Positions 28,663 through 39,174 of a stretch of 64,000 bases of DNA are shown here, piece after piece. Each line of letters opens with the position of its first letter. Positions within the stretch are counted from its first letter, which is position 1. This DNA is from Cognatundibacterium crateris (GTDB lineage Bacteria; Pseudomonadota; Gammaproteobacteria; Burkholderiales; Burkholderiaceae_D). The position numbers and the translations under genes are program-made. The notes beneath the pieces were generated by a model that saw only the letters and a list, made by a program, of their open reading frames with translations, did no database searches and had not been told where the DNA came from. The stretch lies in NCBI RefSeq assembly GCF_010078235.1, contig NZ_JAABOS010000008.1, forward strand, positions 62,001 through 126,000, given 5' to 3'.

Positions 28663-30654
28663 ATGGCAACCAAAAAAAATACAGCAAGCACTGACTATAG
28701 CGAATCATCGATCAGGGTCCTGAAAGGACTGGAACCCGTCAAGCAGCGTCCGGGTATGTACACGCGGACCGAAAATCCGCTGCATATTATTCAAGAAGTC
28801 ATCGACAATGCTTCCGATGAGGCCCTGGGCGGTCATTGCAAAAATATTCAGGTCACCCTCAATGCGGACGGCAGCGTCAGCGTGGAAGATGATGGCCGCG
28901 GCATTCCGGTCGGCCTGCATCCGGAAGAAGGTGTGCCCACCGTAGAAATCGTATTTACCCGTTTGCATGCAGGCGGCAAATTCGATAAGGGCTCAGGCGG
29001 CGCCTATGCTTTTTCCGGCGGCCTGCATGGCGTCGGCGTATCGGTCACCAATGCACTGTCAAAAAGGCTGGAAATCACAGTCTGGCGCGAAGCAGGTTTA
29101 CATCAGCTGACGTTTGCCGATGGCGATGTGATCGAGCCCCTGCGCAGCCAGCCTATACCGCGTGGTGACAAGAAAAACGGTACCCGTGTCTCGATTTGGC
29201 CAGATGCAAAATACTTCGATTCCGCCAATATCCCGCTCGGTGAATTGCAGCGCCTGCTGCGCTCCAAAGCAGTATTGCTACCCGGCGTCAAAGTCACGCT
29301 GACCAATGCCAAAACCGGTGAATCCCTGGTCTGGCAATATGATCAGGGCTTACGCGGTTATCTGACCGAAGCACTGGCGCAATCCTCGCATGGCGAACCG
29401 CTGATCCCGCTGTTCGAAGGCGAGCAGTTTGCCGGTTCAGACAATGATGGCTTTGCCGAGGGCGAAGGCGCATCCTGGGTCGTGGCCTGGACAGAAGAAG
29501 GCAATGTGGTACGCGAATCCTATGTCAATCTGATTCCTACTCCGGCAGGTGGCACGCATGAATCCGGTTTGCGCGATGGCTTGTTCGGTGCAGTGAAGAG
29601 CTTCGCCGAAATGCATTCCCTGCTGCCGAAAGGCGTTAAATTACTGCCTGAAGACGTATTCGCACGGGTATCCTTCGTGCTGTCCGCCAAAGTGCTGGAC
29701 CCACAATTTCAGGGGCAAATTAAAGAACGTCTGAATTCGCGCGATGCGGTGCGACTGGTATCTTCATTTACCAAACCGCCGCTGGAACTCTGGCTGAATT
29801 CACACGTGGAATACGGCAAAAAACTGGCTGAGCTGGTCATCAAGCAGGCACAATCCCGCCTGCGTTCGGCACAAAAAGTCGAAAAGAAAAAATCTTCCGG
29901 TGTTGCCGTATTACCGGGCAAACTGACCGACTGCGAATCCAACGACATTACCCGCAATGAAATCTTCCTGGTCGAAGGTGACTCGGCTGGTGGCTCCGCC
30001 AAAATGGGGCGGGACAAAGAGTTCCAGGCGATATTGCCGCTGCGCGGCAAGGTCTTGAATTCCTGGGAATCGGAACGTGATCGTCTGTTTGCCAATAATG
30101 AGATTCACGACATCGCGGTTGCGATAGGTGTTGATCCGCATGGTCCAAATGATCAGCCTGACCTGTCCAATCTGCGTTACGGCAAAATTTGTATCCTGTC
30201 CGATGCGGACGTCGATGGTTCGCACATCCAGGTGCTGTTACTGACGCTGTTCTTCAAACACTTCCCGCAACTGATCGCACGTGGTCACATCTGTGTTGCC
30301 CGACCACCGCTGTTCCGCGTTGACGCACCTGCGCGTGGCAAAAAACCGGCCCAGAAAATCTATGCGCTGGACGAAGGTGAACTGACTGCAATTGAAGACA
30401 AATTGCGCAAGGACGGTGTCAAAGATGGCGCCTGGAGCATCTCGCGCTTTAAAGGTCTGGGTGAAATGAATGCGGAACAATTGTGGGAAACCACCATGAA
30501 TCCGGATACCCGCCGTCTGTTACCGGTGGCGCTGGGTGAATTTGATCAGGACTTTTCCGAAGCCCGCTTCAATATGCTGATGGGTAAAGGTGAGGCCGCT
30601 GCGCGCCGCGCCTGGATAGAAGAGCATGGCAATGCAGTGGAAGCCGATATCTGA
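28663..30654 (+). CDS. parE: DNA topoisomerase IV subunit B
   Basis: ParE is the ATPase subunit of topoisomerase IV, which decatenates daughter chromosomes. The 663-residue protein has the GHKL ATPase region VIDNASDEALGG, DDGRGIPVG and GGLHGVGVSVTNALS, then the TOPRIM region EIFLVEGDSAGGSAKMGRD and LSDADVDGSHIQ. Its length and the absence of a GyrB-specific insert favour ParE over GyrB, and parC lies next to it. About 100 nt separate the two genes. Confidence 0.95.
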   Translation: MATKKNTASTDYSESSIRVLKGLEPVKQRPGMYTRTENPLHIIQEVIDNASDEALGGHCKNIQVTLNADGSVSVEDDGRGIPVGLHPEEGVPTVEIVFTRLHAGGKFDKGSGGAYAFSGGLHGVGVSVTNALSKRLEITVWREAGLHQLTFADGDVIEPLRSQPIPRGDKKNGTRVSIWPDAKYFDSANIPLGELQRLLRSKAVLLPGVKVTLTNAKTGESLVWQYDQGLRGYLTEALAQSSHGEPLIPLFEGEQFAGSDNDGFAEGEGASWVVAWTEEGNVVRESYVNLIPTPAGGTHESGLRDGLFGAVKSFAEMHSLLPKGVKLLPEDVFARVSFVLSAKVLDPQFQGQIKERLNSRDAVRLVSSFTKPPLELWLNSHVEYGKKLAELVIKQAQSRLRSAQKVEKKKSSGVAVLPGKLTDCESNDITRNEIFLVEGDSAGGSAKMGRDKEFQAILPLRGKVLNSWESERDRLFANNEIHDIAVAIGVDPHGPNDQPDLSNLRYGKICILSDADVDGSHIQVLLLTLFFKHFPQLIARGHICVARPPLFRVDAPARGKKPAQKIYALDEGELTAIEDKLRKDGVKDGAWSISRFKGLGEMNAEQLWETTMNPDTRRLLPVALGEFDQDFSEARFNMLMGKGEAAARRAWIEEHGNAVEADI

Positions 30655-30758
30655 TCCAGGCTGACGCTGAGATATCCCCCAAACACAAGAATGTCACATG
30701 CCCGGCCTGCTCTCAGGCCCGGCTACCAACTAATAAGCCAATAAGCCTATAAACAGCT

Positions 30759-33074
30759 ATGAGCGAACAAGCAAATTTATTTGAACAAGCCCCTCCCCCT
30801 GCGGATGGTGATGCACTGACGCTAGCGACTTTCGCCGAACGCGCCTACCTGGACTATGCGATTTCCGTCGTCAAAGGGCGCGCCTTACCGGATGTCTGCG
30901 ATGGTCAGAAACCGGTACAGCGCCGCATCCTGTACGCCATGAATGAACTGGGTCTGAATGCCAGTGCCAAACCCCGCAAATCAGCGGCCGTGGTCGGCGA
31001 TGTGCTTGGTAAGCTGCATCCGCACGGTGATCAGTCGGTGTATGACGCACTGGTGCGTATGGCACAGGATTTTTCACTGCGTTATCCATTGATCGATGGC
31101 CAGGGTAACTTTGGTTCACGCGATGGCGACGGTGCAGCGGCGATGCGTTATACCGAAGCCCGTCTGACGCCAATTTCGCGCCTGCTGATGGATGAAATAG
31201 ACGAAGGTACCGTTGACTTTCAGCCTAATTACGATGGCACCACGCAAGAACCTAAGTTACTGCCCGCACGTCTGCCCTTTGTGCTGCTCAATGGCGCTTC
31301 CGGTATTGCGGTGGGTCTGGCGACTGAAATTCCTTCACACAATCTGAGCGAAGTTGCTAAAGCCGCTGTAGCCCTGATCCGCAATCCGGGCATGCAACAT
31401 GCAGAATTGATGGAGTTCATACCTGGCCCGGATTTCCCGGGCGGCGGGCAAATCATCACGCCAGCCGCCAGCATTGCGGAAATGTATGCCAGCGGTCGTG
31501 GCAGCATGAAAGTCAGGGCACGCTGGAAAATCGAAGACATGGCGCGCGGCCAATGGCAAGCGGTCGTGACCGAACTGCCACCTGGCACCTCGTCCCAGAA
31601 AGTATTGGAAGAGATAGAAGAACTCACCAATCCGAAAATCAAGACCGGTAAAAAGACCTTATCGCCGGAACAGGTCTCGCTCAAACAAGTCATCCTGTCG
31701 GTACTCGATACCGTGCGCGACGAATCAGGCAAAGATGCGCCGGTCCGCCTGGTGTTTGAACCGAAATCCAAGAATCAGGATCAGACCGAGTTCATGCAAA
31801 TGCTGCTGGCGCATACTTCGCTGGAAACCTCGGCATCGATGAATCTGGTGATGATAGGCGGCGATGGCCGTCCGCGTCAGAAGGGACTGATCGACATCCT
31901 CAACGAATGGATCGCGTTCCGCTTCACGACTGTGACGCGTCGTACGCAGTACCGCCTGAAAAAAGTCGACGACCGCATTCATATCCTGGAAGGTCGCGAA
32001 GCAGTCCTGCTGAATATCGATGAGGTAATCCGCATCATCCGCGAATCGGATGAGCCAAAGCCTGCGCTGATTCAGGCTTTCCGCCTGTCTGAACGTCAGG
32101 CTGAAGACATCCTGGAAATCCGTCTGCGTCAGTTAGCGCGTCTGGAAGCCATCAAAATCCAGCAAGAGCTGGCTGAGCTGCGTAAGGAAAAAGCGACGCT
32201 GCATGACTTGCTGGACAATCCGGCATCCATGAAAAAAATGCTGATCAAGGAAATCGAAAGCGATGCCAAACAGTTTGGCGACGCGCGCCGTACTCTGATC
32301 GAAGAAGCAGCCAAAGCCTCGGTTGAGCAAAAAGTCGTGGATGAACCAGTCACCGTAGTGATTTCGGAAAAAGGCTGGGTACGTGCACGTACCGGTCATG
32401 GTCATGACACTGCCCAATTCAGCTTCAAAGCGGGTGACAGCCTGTATGGCACCTTTGAATGCCGCACGGTCGACAATATGCTGGTATTCGGCTCCAATGG
32501 CCGTGTGTATTCGGTCGCCGTGTCCGCCCTGCCCGGCGCACGTGGAGATGGCGTACCGGTCACCACCCTGATCGATCTGGCGCCAGGCAGCAAAATCCTG
32601 CACTATTTTGCAGGCAATAATGAGCAGGCGCTGTTGATGGCGTCCAGTGCAGGCTATGGTTTCACCGCCAAAGTCGGCGACATGGTGGGCAGAATGAAGG
32701 CAGGTAAAGCCTTCATGACGCTGGAAGACGGCGATGCTCCACTGCCACCGGGCATGATCAGCGAAGACGCCAGCGCGATCGCCTGTTTGTCAGCCAATGG
32801 CAGACTGTTGGTATTCGGTCTGGCTGAAATCAAGCAATTGTCCAGCGGTGGGCGTGGTGTGATCCTGATGGAACTGGAAGACAAGGAAAGCCTGAGTGCG
32901 GTTCAGGTCATCAGTCAAAAAGGGCTCAAAGTCATGGGTACCGGGCGTGGCGGCAAAGAGCAGGAAGTCAGCCTGAGTGCGAATGCTTTGCTGGTGCACA
33001 TCAATAAGCGTGCCCGTAAAGGCAAAGCAATGGAATCGAAAATCAAGCCGCTTAGCCTGCAACGCATCAGCTAA
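30759..33074 (+). CDS. parC: DNA topoisomerase IV subunit A
   Basis: ParC forms the DNA-cleaving part of topoisomerase IV. The 771-residue protein has the catalytic tyrosine in [14 protein letters not shown] and the winged-helix segment [22 protein letters not shown]. The C-terminal beta-pinwheel is shorter than in GyrA and lacks a GyrA box, which favours ParC. The residue after HPHGD is Gln, where E. coli ParC has Ser80. It is in an operon with parE, and a terminator follows. Confidence 0.95.
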   Translation: MSEQANLFEQAPPPADGDALTLATFAERAYLDYAISVVKGRALPDVCDGQKPVQRRILYAMNELGLNASAKPRKSAAVVGDVLGKLHPHGDQSVYDALVRMAQDFSLRYPLIDGQGNFGSRDGDGAAAMRYTEARLTPISRLLMDEIDEGTVDFQPNYDGTTQEPKLLPARLPFVLLNGASGIAVGLATEIPSHNLSEVAKAAVALIRNPGMQHAELMEFIPGPDFPGGGQIITPAASIAEMYASGRGSMKVRARWKIEDMARGQWQAVVTELPPGTSSQKVLEEIEELTNPKIKTGKKTLSPEQVSLKQVILSVLDTVRDESGKDAPVRLVFEPKSKNQDQTEFMQMLLAHTSLETSASMNLVMIGGDGRPRQKGLIDILNEWIAFRFTTVTRRTQYRLKKVDDRIHILEGREAVLLNIDEVIRIIRESDEPKPALIQAFRLSERQAEDILEIRLRQLARLEAIKIQQELAELRKEKATLHDLLDNPASMKKMLIKEIESDAKQFGDARRTLIEEAAKASVEQKVVDEPVTVVISEKGWVRARTGHGHDTAQFSFKAGDSLYGTFECRTVDNMLVFGSNGRVYSVAVSALPGARGDGVPVTTLIDLAPGSKILHYFAGNNEQALLMASSAGYGFTAKVGDMVGRMKAGKAFMTLEDGDAPLPPGMISEDASAIACLSANGRLLVFGLAEIKQLSSGGRGVILMELEDKESLSAVQVISQKGLKVMGTGRGGKEQEVSLSANALLVHINKRARKGKAMESKIKPLSLQRIS

Positions 33075-33102
33075 GGCCTGAATTGCGTATCAAGCACGGA
33101 AG

Positions 33103-33141
33103 TAAAAAAGCCCGGGATCTGTTGAAGATTCCGGGCTTTTG
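33103..33141. terminator. Bidirectional intrinsic terminator after parC
   Basis: The stem aaaagcccgggatct pairs with agattccgggctttt with one wobble or mismatch. It separates parC from the convergent diguanylate cyclase gene. Confidence 0.88.
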
Positions 33142-33157
33142 ATTTAATGCGTCTGCT

Positions 33158-34810
33158 TTACGCCAGCGTAATGCGATTGCGCCCTTCCTGTTTAGACACA
33201 TACATCGCGGAATCCGCCACATCGAACAACTGATCGGGATCAGTCGCTTTTTCCATATCTGCCACACCGGCAGAGAAAGTGACAGAAAATTCCACTTCTT
33301 CTGAATGCTGGCTGACTTTGGAAAACGCCAGCCTGACCTGATCCAGCACGCGCCTGGCGGTACTGGCTGTCGTGTCAGGGAAAATCACGGCGAATTCCTC
33401 GCCACCATAGCGCCCCACAATATCAGTACGACGCAAGCGCTGACGCAGAATCCGGGCCAGAGTGCGTAAGACCTGGTCACCGGTGGCATGACCGTAGCTG
33501 TCATTGATCTTTTTAAAATTATCCAGATCTATCATGGCCAGCGCCAGCGGCGCGCCATTTCTTTGGGCCTGCAATACTTCGGCTTCCAACTGCTCTTTGA
33601 TCGCCGTGTGATTCAGCAAGCCAGTCAAACCATCGCGCATAATAAGGGCACGCAGTGAGCGATAGCGTTCGGCGCGGGTAGACAAGGACGAGACCAGATA
33701 CTCGGGAGGTACCGGCTTGGTGATGAAATCATCAGCGCCCGCCTTGACGGCATCGAGCTGCTTATTCACATCGGCTTCGCTCGATAAAAATACGATAGGC
33801 ACATCGACATACGAATTATCCTGACGTATCAGGCGCGACAACTCTACGCCACTGCAGACCGGCATATACACGTCCAGCAACAGTAACTCGGGACGGAAAT
33901 CCGTCATCACGGCAAGCACCTGCGTCGGATCATTGAGCAGACGCACATTCATGCCGGCGTCACGCAGAATAGCGCCGTAAAACTTAGAGGTGACGACATC
34001 ATCATCAATAATCAGTACCCGGTAGCCATTGCTCAGATCACGCTGCGAGATGGTGTCGATACGCTCAGTCAGTGCCACCACATCCACTGGCTTAGTAAAA
34101 TAGCCGTCGCCCTTGGCGCGTACTGCCAGTAAGCGCGATTCAAAACTACTGGTCTTCGAAACAAAAATAGTCGGTATGCGCAAACGCTGCAATTGCTCGA
34201 TACGCTTGATTTCATCGACCCCGGCATTTTTCCCTTCGGGGAAACTGAGTTCAATCACGATCACGTCCGGACGTCGTGTCGCAATCGCAAACGCCAGATC
34301 TTTAAGATGTGGGATGCGTTTGACTTCATAGCCGAAATGCTCAAGTTGTACCGTAATCGCCTGCTGTTGTGCCTCGTCTTCATCAACCAGATAGATCAGA
34401 CGAGTTTCATTTAGCGCATCTTCGCCAGGCACCAGCTCCGCCATGAACTCATCTTCATGGTCGGGCGCTTGCGTGAGTCCATCAACAGCATGCATAAAAT
34501 AAAGGCGCAACTCAGATGCCAGACCTTGCAACTCAACTTCAGTCCAGCTTGGATTCGCCAGCCAAGGCTTGATACGGGATTCAAAGGCTCTGGCCTGCAA
34601 ACCCAGGTCGGAGAAACCAAAAGTACCGGCCGAGCCCGCCATCGTATGCAAATGCCGGTGCAGCACCGTCAGCGCATCCTTGTTTTCCGGATGCGCGACA
34701 AATTCATTGAGTGCAGAGATAATCTCTTCACACTTGCCTGGCAATTTTTGCAGGAATACAGCTTCTAAAGCGCGTAACTTTTCCAGCAAGCTGTCATTTT
34801 TACTATTCAT
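33158..34810 (-). CDS. Hpt-REC-REC-GGDEF diguanylate cyclase
   Basis: The 550-residue soluble protein has four modules. Residues 5-110 form a histidine phosphotransfer domain with His55 (HLHTMAGSAGTFGF). Residues 137-250 are a receiver whose acceptor is Glu187 (VIVIELSFPEG), so it is probably not phosphorylated. Residues 263-380 are a canonical receiver (VLIIDDD, Asp313 in LLLDVYMP). Residues 385-550 are a GGDEF domain with active site GGEEF at 469-473 and an inhibitory RxxD site at 460-463. It should make c-di-GMP with product feedback. It starts immediately after the stop of the upstream receiver gene, so the two are one operon. Confidence 0.93.
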   Translation of the reverse strand: MNSKNDSLLEKLRALEAVFLQKLPGKCEEIISALNEFVAHPENKDALTVLHRHLHTMAGSAGTFGFSDLGLQARAFESRIKPWLANPSWTEVELQGLASELRLYFMHAVDGLTQAPDHEDEFMAELVPGEDALNETRLIYLVDEDEAQQQAITVQLEHFGYEVKRIPHLKDLAFAIATRRPDVIVIELSFPEGKNAGVDEIKRIEQLQRLRIPTIFVSKTSSFESRLLAVRAKGDGYFTKPVDVVALTERIDTISQRDLSNGYRVLIIDDDVVTSKFYGAILRDAGMNVRLLNDPTQVLAVMTDFRPELLLLDVYMPVCSGVELSRLIRQDNSYVDVPIVFLSSEADVNKQLDAVKAGADDFITKPVPPEYLVSSLSTRAERYRSLRALIMRDGLTGLLNHTAIKEQLEAEVLQAQRNGAPLALAMIDLDNFKKINDSYGHATGDQVLRTLARILRQRLRRTDIVGRYGGEEFAVIFPDTTASTARRVLDQVRLAFSKVSQHSEEVEFSVTFSAGVADMEKATDPDQLFDVADSAMYVSKQEGRNRITLA

Positions 34811-35203
34811 TTACTCTCTTTCCAGCCACAACTTATTGACTTGTGCCGACAGCTCCATAGGATCAAAGGGCTTGGCAATCACGCCTATCGCCCCCAGGGA
34901 CCTGTAAAACTCGAGTTCAGATGACTGCACCTTGGCCGTCATGAAAACGACCGGCGTATGTGCTGTCGCCGGAATCTTCCTCAATTCAGTCAACGTCGTG
35001 GGGCCATCCATGTTTGGCATCATCACATCCAGCAACAATAAATCTGGGGTATATCCATCCTTTACGACAGACAGTGCCAGCCCGCCTGAACTGCAGGTTT
35101 TCAAGGCGAAACCGCCTACCACCTCGAGAGAAATCTGTGCAACCGTCTGAATATCCGGATCGTCTTCTACATACAAAATATGATGAAGGCTTGCTGCTGT
35201 CAT
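34811..35203 (-). CDS. Stand-alone response-regulator receiver
   Basis: This 130-residue protein is a single receiver domain: acidic pair in ILYVEDDPDIQ, acceptor Asp in LLLLDVMMPNMDGP, conserved Thr in VVFMTAK and Lys in VIAKPFDP. The ATG at 35203 has AGGAG at 5 nt and is preferred to the GTG at 35209. Its TAA directly abuts the ATG of the Hpt-REC-REC-GGDEF gene. A likely role is phosphate relay to or from that protein's Hpt His55, which is an inference from the adjacency. Confidence 0.92.
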   Translation of the reverse strand: MTAASLHHILYVEDDPDIQTVAQISLEVVGGFALKTCSSGGLALSVVKDGYTPDLLLLDVMMPNMDGPTTLTELRKIPATAHTPVVFMTAKVQSSELEFYRSLGAIGVIAKPFDPMELSAQVNKLWLERE

Positions 35204-35520
35204 TGTCACTCCTATTGAATACTTCAGTTGATTACATCGGTTTGATCGATTCAGGATAATTCAAGATTGTGGCTAAAACAATTAAATTTCCGTATTCCCT
35301 ACCATCCAGTATCTGGCAGCGCGGACCGTGCCGCGCCCGCCACCTGAAGTTTTCGCTCTGTTTGGGTTCCGTTTAGGTTCTGTTTTTGTATTCTTTTCAT
35401 TCTAAAGAACCCATGCAGCATGAATCTTGCGCCAGCACAGTTCCGCTTAGGATAAAAACCACACATCTATGCACAGCCATTCACAACAGCTGTATCAGCG
35501 ATAGCATGATGGGTAAAAAG
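35204..35520. other. 317-nt intergenic region upstream of the receiver gene
   Basis: It lies between the 3' end of the AsmA-like gene and the receiver gene, both on minus. No gene, terminator hairpin or operator was recognised. It includes a T-rich stretch near 35350-35400 with repeated gttt/ggtt motifs. It should contain the promoter of the receiver-cyclase operon. Confidence 0.4.
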
Positions 35521-38500
35521 CTATTTAAGTGAAAAATCAACCCGCGCCGCGGAACCCTTATCTTTAATACTTTCCACCTTAAGCTTAGGTGCGATCAGAA
35601 ACAGGCGTTCGCGCGGCACGCCGGCGACATCTTCGAGGTAATCGCGCACCAGGTCAGCGCGCTTCTGAGCCAGTTCGCGCATATCTTCATCATCAATCTC
35701 CGTGTGACTTAGCAGCATCGCCTCCATCTCCGCGGCAGGCAGCGATTTGCTCAAACCCAGCATATTTTTGGGCTTATCAAATTTAGCCACATCATACAAA
35801 GCCTGCAAATAGCGCTGACGCTCATTCGCATCCAGACTCACTTCACTGAGTTTGACCGACTTATCCTTTTTCAAGACCTCACGCCACTTTGCATGCTGCA
35901 GGCGCGTTGCGAGCTTACGACTGCGCATGCCAGCCGCATCTGTCTCAGGATCGACCCGGCCTATGATGTCCAGCTTCAATGCCTGGCGGTTCATGAGCGC
36001 TTTGGCCAGCTGATCCAGTTTGCCGGTCACGGTCGGTGTCAGGCTGGCAGCGCCTGCTTCAAATTCCACATAAGCGAGCTCTTCCCCACCGCCAAACATA
36101 GAACCCAGCAGCGCGAACGGCGAAGTCACGGCCTTAGTCAGCACATTGACGAATACCTTCATGATGATGCTGCCGACCGAAAACTGAGGATCAGATAAAG
36201 AGCCGGAAATCGGCAGATTAATCGCGATACGGCCATCATTGTCACGCAACAAAGCAACTGCCAGCATCACCGGTAAGCGAGTGGCACTGGGGCTCTCGAC
36301 GCGTTCACCAAAAGTCAGCTGATCCAGCGTCACCCCATTATCCGCTTTCAATTGCTGGTTTTCTATGCGATAGCTGACTTGCATAGACAGTTTGCCTTTG
36401 TCGATCACATAGCCCGCATATTTGGCGGCATACGGCGTCAGGCGGGTCAGTTCTATGCCATTAGCACTGCCTTTAATATCGAGGAACACTGGCTCAGACA
36501 AGGGATTGAGCGTGCCGGAAATCAGCAGCGGCGCATCATCATCGACCTTGCCATTTAACTCCACGGTGGCAGCCTGCGGATTATCGGATGCCAGCGCACC
36601 GATATTGCCGGAAATGCCAGTCAGATTCGCTTTGTAATTCGGCTTGATGAAGTTATCGGTGAAATTGACATTCCCGCCGCGTATCGCAATTTGTCCTATC
36701 CGTATCACCGGCTTGACTGTGGACTTAGCTGCGGCTTTTACTGGCTGAGCGGTAACTGTTGGAAGCTGTGTCGCTGCAGCGACGCTGGCCGCAGCTGCTA
36801 CCACAGGCGTAACGCCTTCTGCTGAAGATTGAGCGGTTTTCTGTACCACGATATTCTGCAAATTCAGCTTACCCTGCTCCGACAATACTGCTCTGGCGTA
36901 GAAATCTTTCAGGCTCAGTTGCTTCATATCGACCGTCTGTTGGGCCGCTGTTATGTTCACCCGCATGCCATCGAACACGATGGATTTCCAGTCCAGGAAG
37001 TCTTCATCCGAACCGTTTTCAACGATCTGGAAGTCATTGAAACCCAGCATGCCGTCATAGCGAATTTCGGGTTGCACATCCAGTACCCGCGCCAGCTGCA
37101 GCTTACCCTTAGCACTGGCCACGCCTTGTGTGATTTCCACATTCAGCAATGAAGAGAAATACGGGTATAAACCAGCCACAGGCAGGCCTTGCGCATCCAG
37201 ATCCAGTTTGAGTTGCGCCAGTTGCGCTGTACTAGTGCCATTCAGTTTCAGGTTACCCTTGCGGTTCAGCCGGGATTGCAACTGAAATTGCATGGCATTG
37301 GCTAAATCGCTGCGCCAGCCCTGCACTTGCAGATTGAGATTTTCTGTCGTGAGTTTAACCGCAGGGCTCACCGAGCTATCCTGGAATTGCAAAGCGGCGT
37401 TCTCCAGCTGTATCCGGCCCGCTGCCAGCTTCCAGGCTGAACCTGGTGCAGCAGCGTTGGCAGGGCTGGCACTGCCCTCAGTCTGTGACGGCACCAGCCA
37501 GTTTTGAAAACCACTGGCGAGCTCTTTGCTGCGGCGCAGATCTGTATTCAAACCTTGCAAACGTAACGCATCCACGCTCAGTTCACGCTTGCCGGTATCG
37601 AGTGCAAGCTGCTCCAGACGCAAGGATTGCAAAGCGATGCTGCCATCTTCTTTTTTTCCTGCGATCTGAAAACGGCTGAGTTCGGCATCCATCGCCGATA
37701 AAGACAACACGCCTTGTTGCCATGCGATCTGAGTCTGGGCTTTGAGTTCGCCCTGTACAGTGGCTTTCAGATAGGGGCTGATGAAACCCTGATAGGGTTC
37801 CAGCGCCAGTTGATCGACGCTGAGCTTACCGTTCAATGTGGCGCTTACCAGCTGCAATTGCGCATCCAGCTGCAGGCTCTCACCGCTACTGCCTTTAAGC
37901 TGCAGATTGATCTTGGCCGCTGCCGCATCTTTGTGTGTGGATAAGCCCTGAGCCTGCAAGCTGATCTGACTGAAATCTAATGCCTGCTCAGTCGTGCTGT
38001 GCAGGCTGTCGCGCAGATGTAGCTGGCCTTCGTCTATAGCGAGTTGATGCAGCAGGATAGCTGGCAGCGCGGTGGACTGGGATGCTACAGCATCTGATTT
38101 TGCAGACTTAGTTGCAGACTTCTGTGCAGACGGCGTTGCGGCGCCGCTCTGCGTCAGATTGGCCCAGTTCAGGCCCTGCTTTTTATCCATCGTCAACCAG
38201 ACTTGCGGACCTTTCAGTTGCAACCTGATGATGTCTGCCGCCATTTTTTGCAGATCGAACTGACGGATTTCGGTTTTTACCGCTTCCAGCTGTAATAAAT
38301 CAGCACCCGCCTTATCCTGTAACTTGAGCTGACGCAGACCCAGCTCGCCGGACAACACGATTTGCGCATGCGCCTGTTGTTTGAAACTCAGATCCAGCCG
38401 GGTATCGAGTAAAGCAGAGTTCAGCTGCACCGGCAGCGCCACCGGCAGATAAGGGACAAGCTGTGCCAGATCGAGCGCATGCAAATCGATTGCAAGGCTG

Positions 38501-39174
38501 GTATCCAGATCTTTGGTAAATGGTTTGGCGCGCGCTTTCAGGTCTATCGGCGCCCCATTCAGTTTTGCCTGAAATTTTGGTTCCACAAAGCTGTCTATCG
38601 CTTTCGGGAAGTTCGACACAAAGGGTACACCGATAGCGATATCGCTGAGTACAAATTGCTTGCTCAGTACGCGGTCATTGAGCTGTATCCGGCCGCCCTG
38701 TATCTGTATATTGCTGATCGCAAAACGCGTCTCTGTATCGCTTTTAGGCTGAGCCGCGAGTTTATTGAGAACATCGGAAAAATTATATATCCCGGCTTCA
38801 CCGGCGCTCTCGCGTACCAGAAAAATTTCCGGTTGCTCGAGCAGGATTTCATCGATCACTGCGGCACGATGAAATAAGGAAGTGGCAGACAGGTTCAGTG
38901 TTAACTTGTGCAGACTCAGCGCGGTGCTCTTCTGATCCGCCTCAAATAATCTGACGCCCTCTGCCGTTACGGCTAACTGCAAAGGGGAAAAGCTGAGTTT
39001 ATCAAGTTCCAGCTTACGCCCGGTCTGCTGCTGGGTTTGTTCTATCAGTAGTGTTTTGAGCCAGCCTGGCACCAACAGCCAGCTAAGCACCATACTCAGT
39101 AGCAGTAAGGCAGCCAGGCCGCTTATCCAGCGTCCTGTTTTTCCACGTGTGAAAAATTCGCGAAACTGAAACAT
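35521..39174 (-). CDS. Large AsmA-like (DUF748) envelope protein with OmpA-like C-terminus
   Basis: The 1217-residue protein has one N-terminal membrane helix (about 15-37, SGLAALLLLSMVLSWLLVPG), then a long periplasmic AsmA/DUF748-type beta-rich region. Segments such as LSFSPLQLAVTAEGVRL, GGRIQLNDR and GGNVNFTDNFIKPNYKANLTG are typical of DUF748. The C-terminal part (about 1040-1217) contains YVEFEAGAASLTP, LDIIGRVDP and LAQKRADLVRDYLEDVAGVPRERL, resembling OmpA-like peptidoglycan-binding domains. AsmA-like proteins take part in phospholipid transport between membranes. It is monocistronic. A linker rich in Ala/Gln/Thr lies at about 780-815. Confidence 0.85.
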   Translation of the reverse strand: MFQFREFFTRGKTGRWISGLAALLLLSMVLSWLLVPGWLKTLLIEQTQQQTGRKLELDKLSFSPLQLAVTAEGVRLFEADQKSTALSLHKLTLNLSATSLFHRAAVIDEILLEQPEIFLVRESAGEAGIYNFSDVLNKLAAQPKSDTETRFAISNIQIQGGRIQLNDRVLSKQFVLSDIAIGVPFVSNFPKAIDSFVEPKFQAKLNGAPIDLKARAKPFTKDLDTSLAIDLHALDLAQLVPYLPVALPVQLNSALLDTRLDLSFKQQAHAQIVLSGELGLRQLKLQDKAGADLLQLEAVKTEIRQFDLQKMAADIIRLQLKGPQVWLTMDKKQGLNWANLTQSGAATPSAQKSATKSAKSDAVASQSTALPAILLHQLAIDEGQLHLRDSLHSTTEQALDFSQISLQAQGLSTHKDAAAAKINLQLKGSSGESLQLDAQLQLVSATLNGKLSVDQLALEPYQGFISPYLKATVQGELKAQTQIAWQQGVLSLSAMDAELSRFQIAGKKEDGSIALQSLRLEQLALDTGKRELSVDALRLQGLNTDLRRSKELASGFQNWLVPSQTEGSASPANAAAPGSAWKLAAGRIQLENAALQFQDSSVSPAVKLTTENLNLQVQGWRSDLANAMQFQLQSRLNRKGNLKLNGTSTAQLAQLKLDLDAQGLPVAGLYPYFSSLLNVEITQGVASAKGKLQLARVLDVQPEIRYDGMLGFNDFQIVENGSDEDFLDWKSIVFDGMRVNITAAQQTVDMKQLSLKDFYARAVLSEQGKLNLQNIVVQKTAQSSAEGVTPVVAAAASVAAATQLPTVTAQPVKAAAKSTVKPVIRIGQIAIRGGNVNFTDNFIKPNYKANLTGISGNIGALASDNPQAATVELNGKVDDDAPLLISGTLNPLSEPVFLDIKGSANGIELTRLTPYAAKYAGYVIDKGKLSMQVSYRIENQQLKADNGVTLDQLTFGERVESPSATRLPVMLAVALLRDNDGRIAINLPISGSLSDPQFSVGSIIMKVFVNVLTKAVTSPFALLGSMFGGGEELAYVEFEAGAASLTPTVTGKLDQLAKALMNRQALKLDIIGRVDPETDAAGMRSRKLATRLQHAKWREVLKKDKSVKLSEVSLDANERQRYLQALYDVAKFDKPKNMLGLSKSLPAAEMEAMLLSHTEIDDEDMRELAQKRADLVRDYLEDVAGVPRERLFLIAPKLKVESIKDKGSAARVDFSLK

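Noticed and set aside
28663..30654. gyrB instead of parE
   Set aside because: The length, the adjacent parC and the lack of a GyrB insert favour topoisomerase IV.
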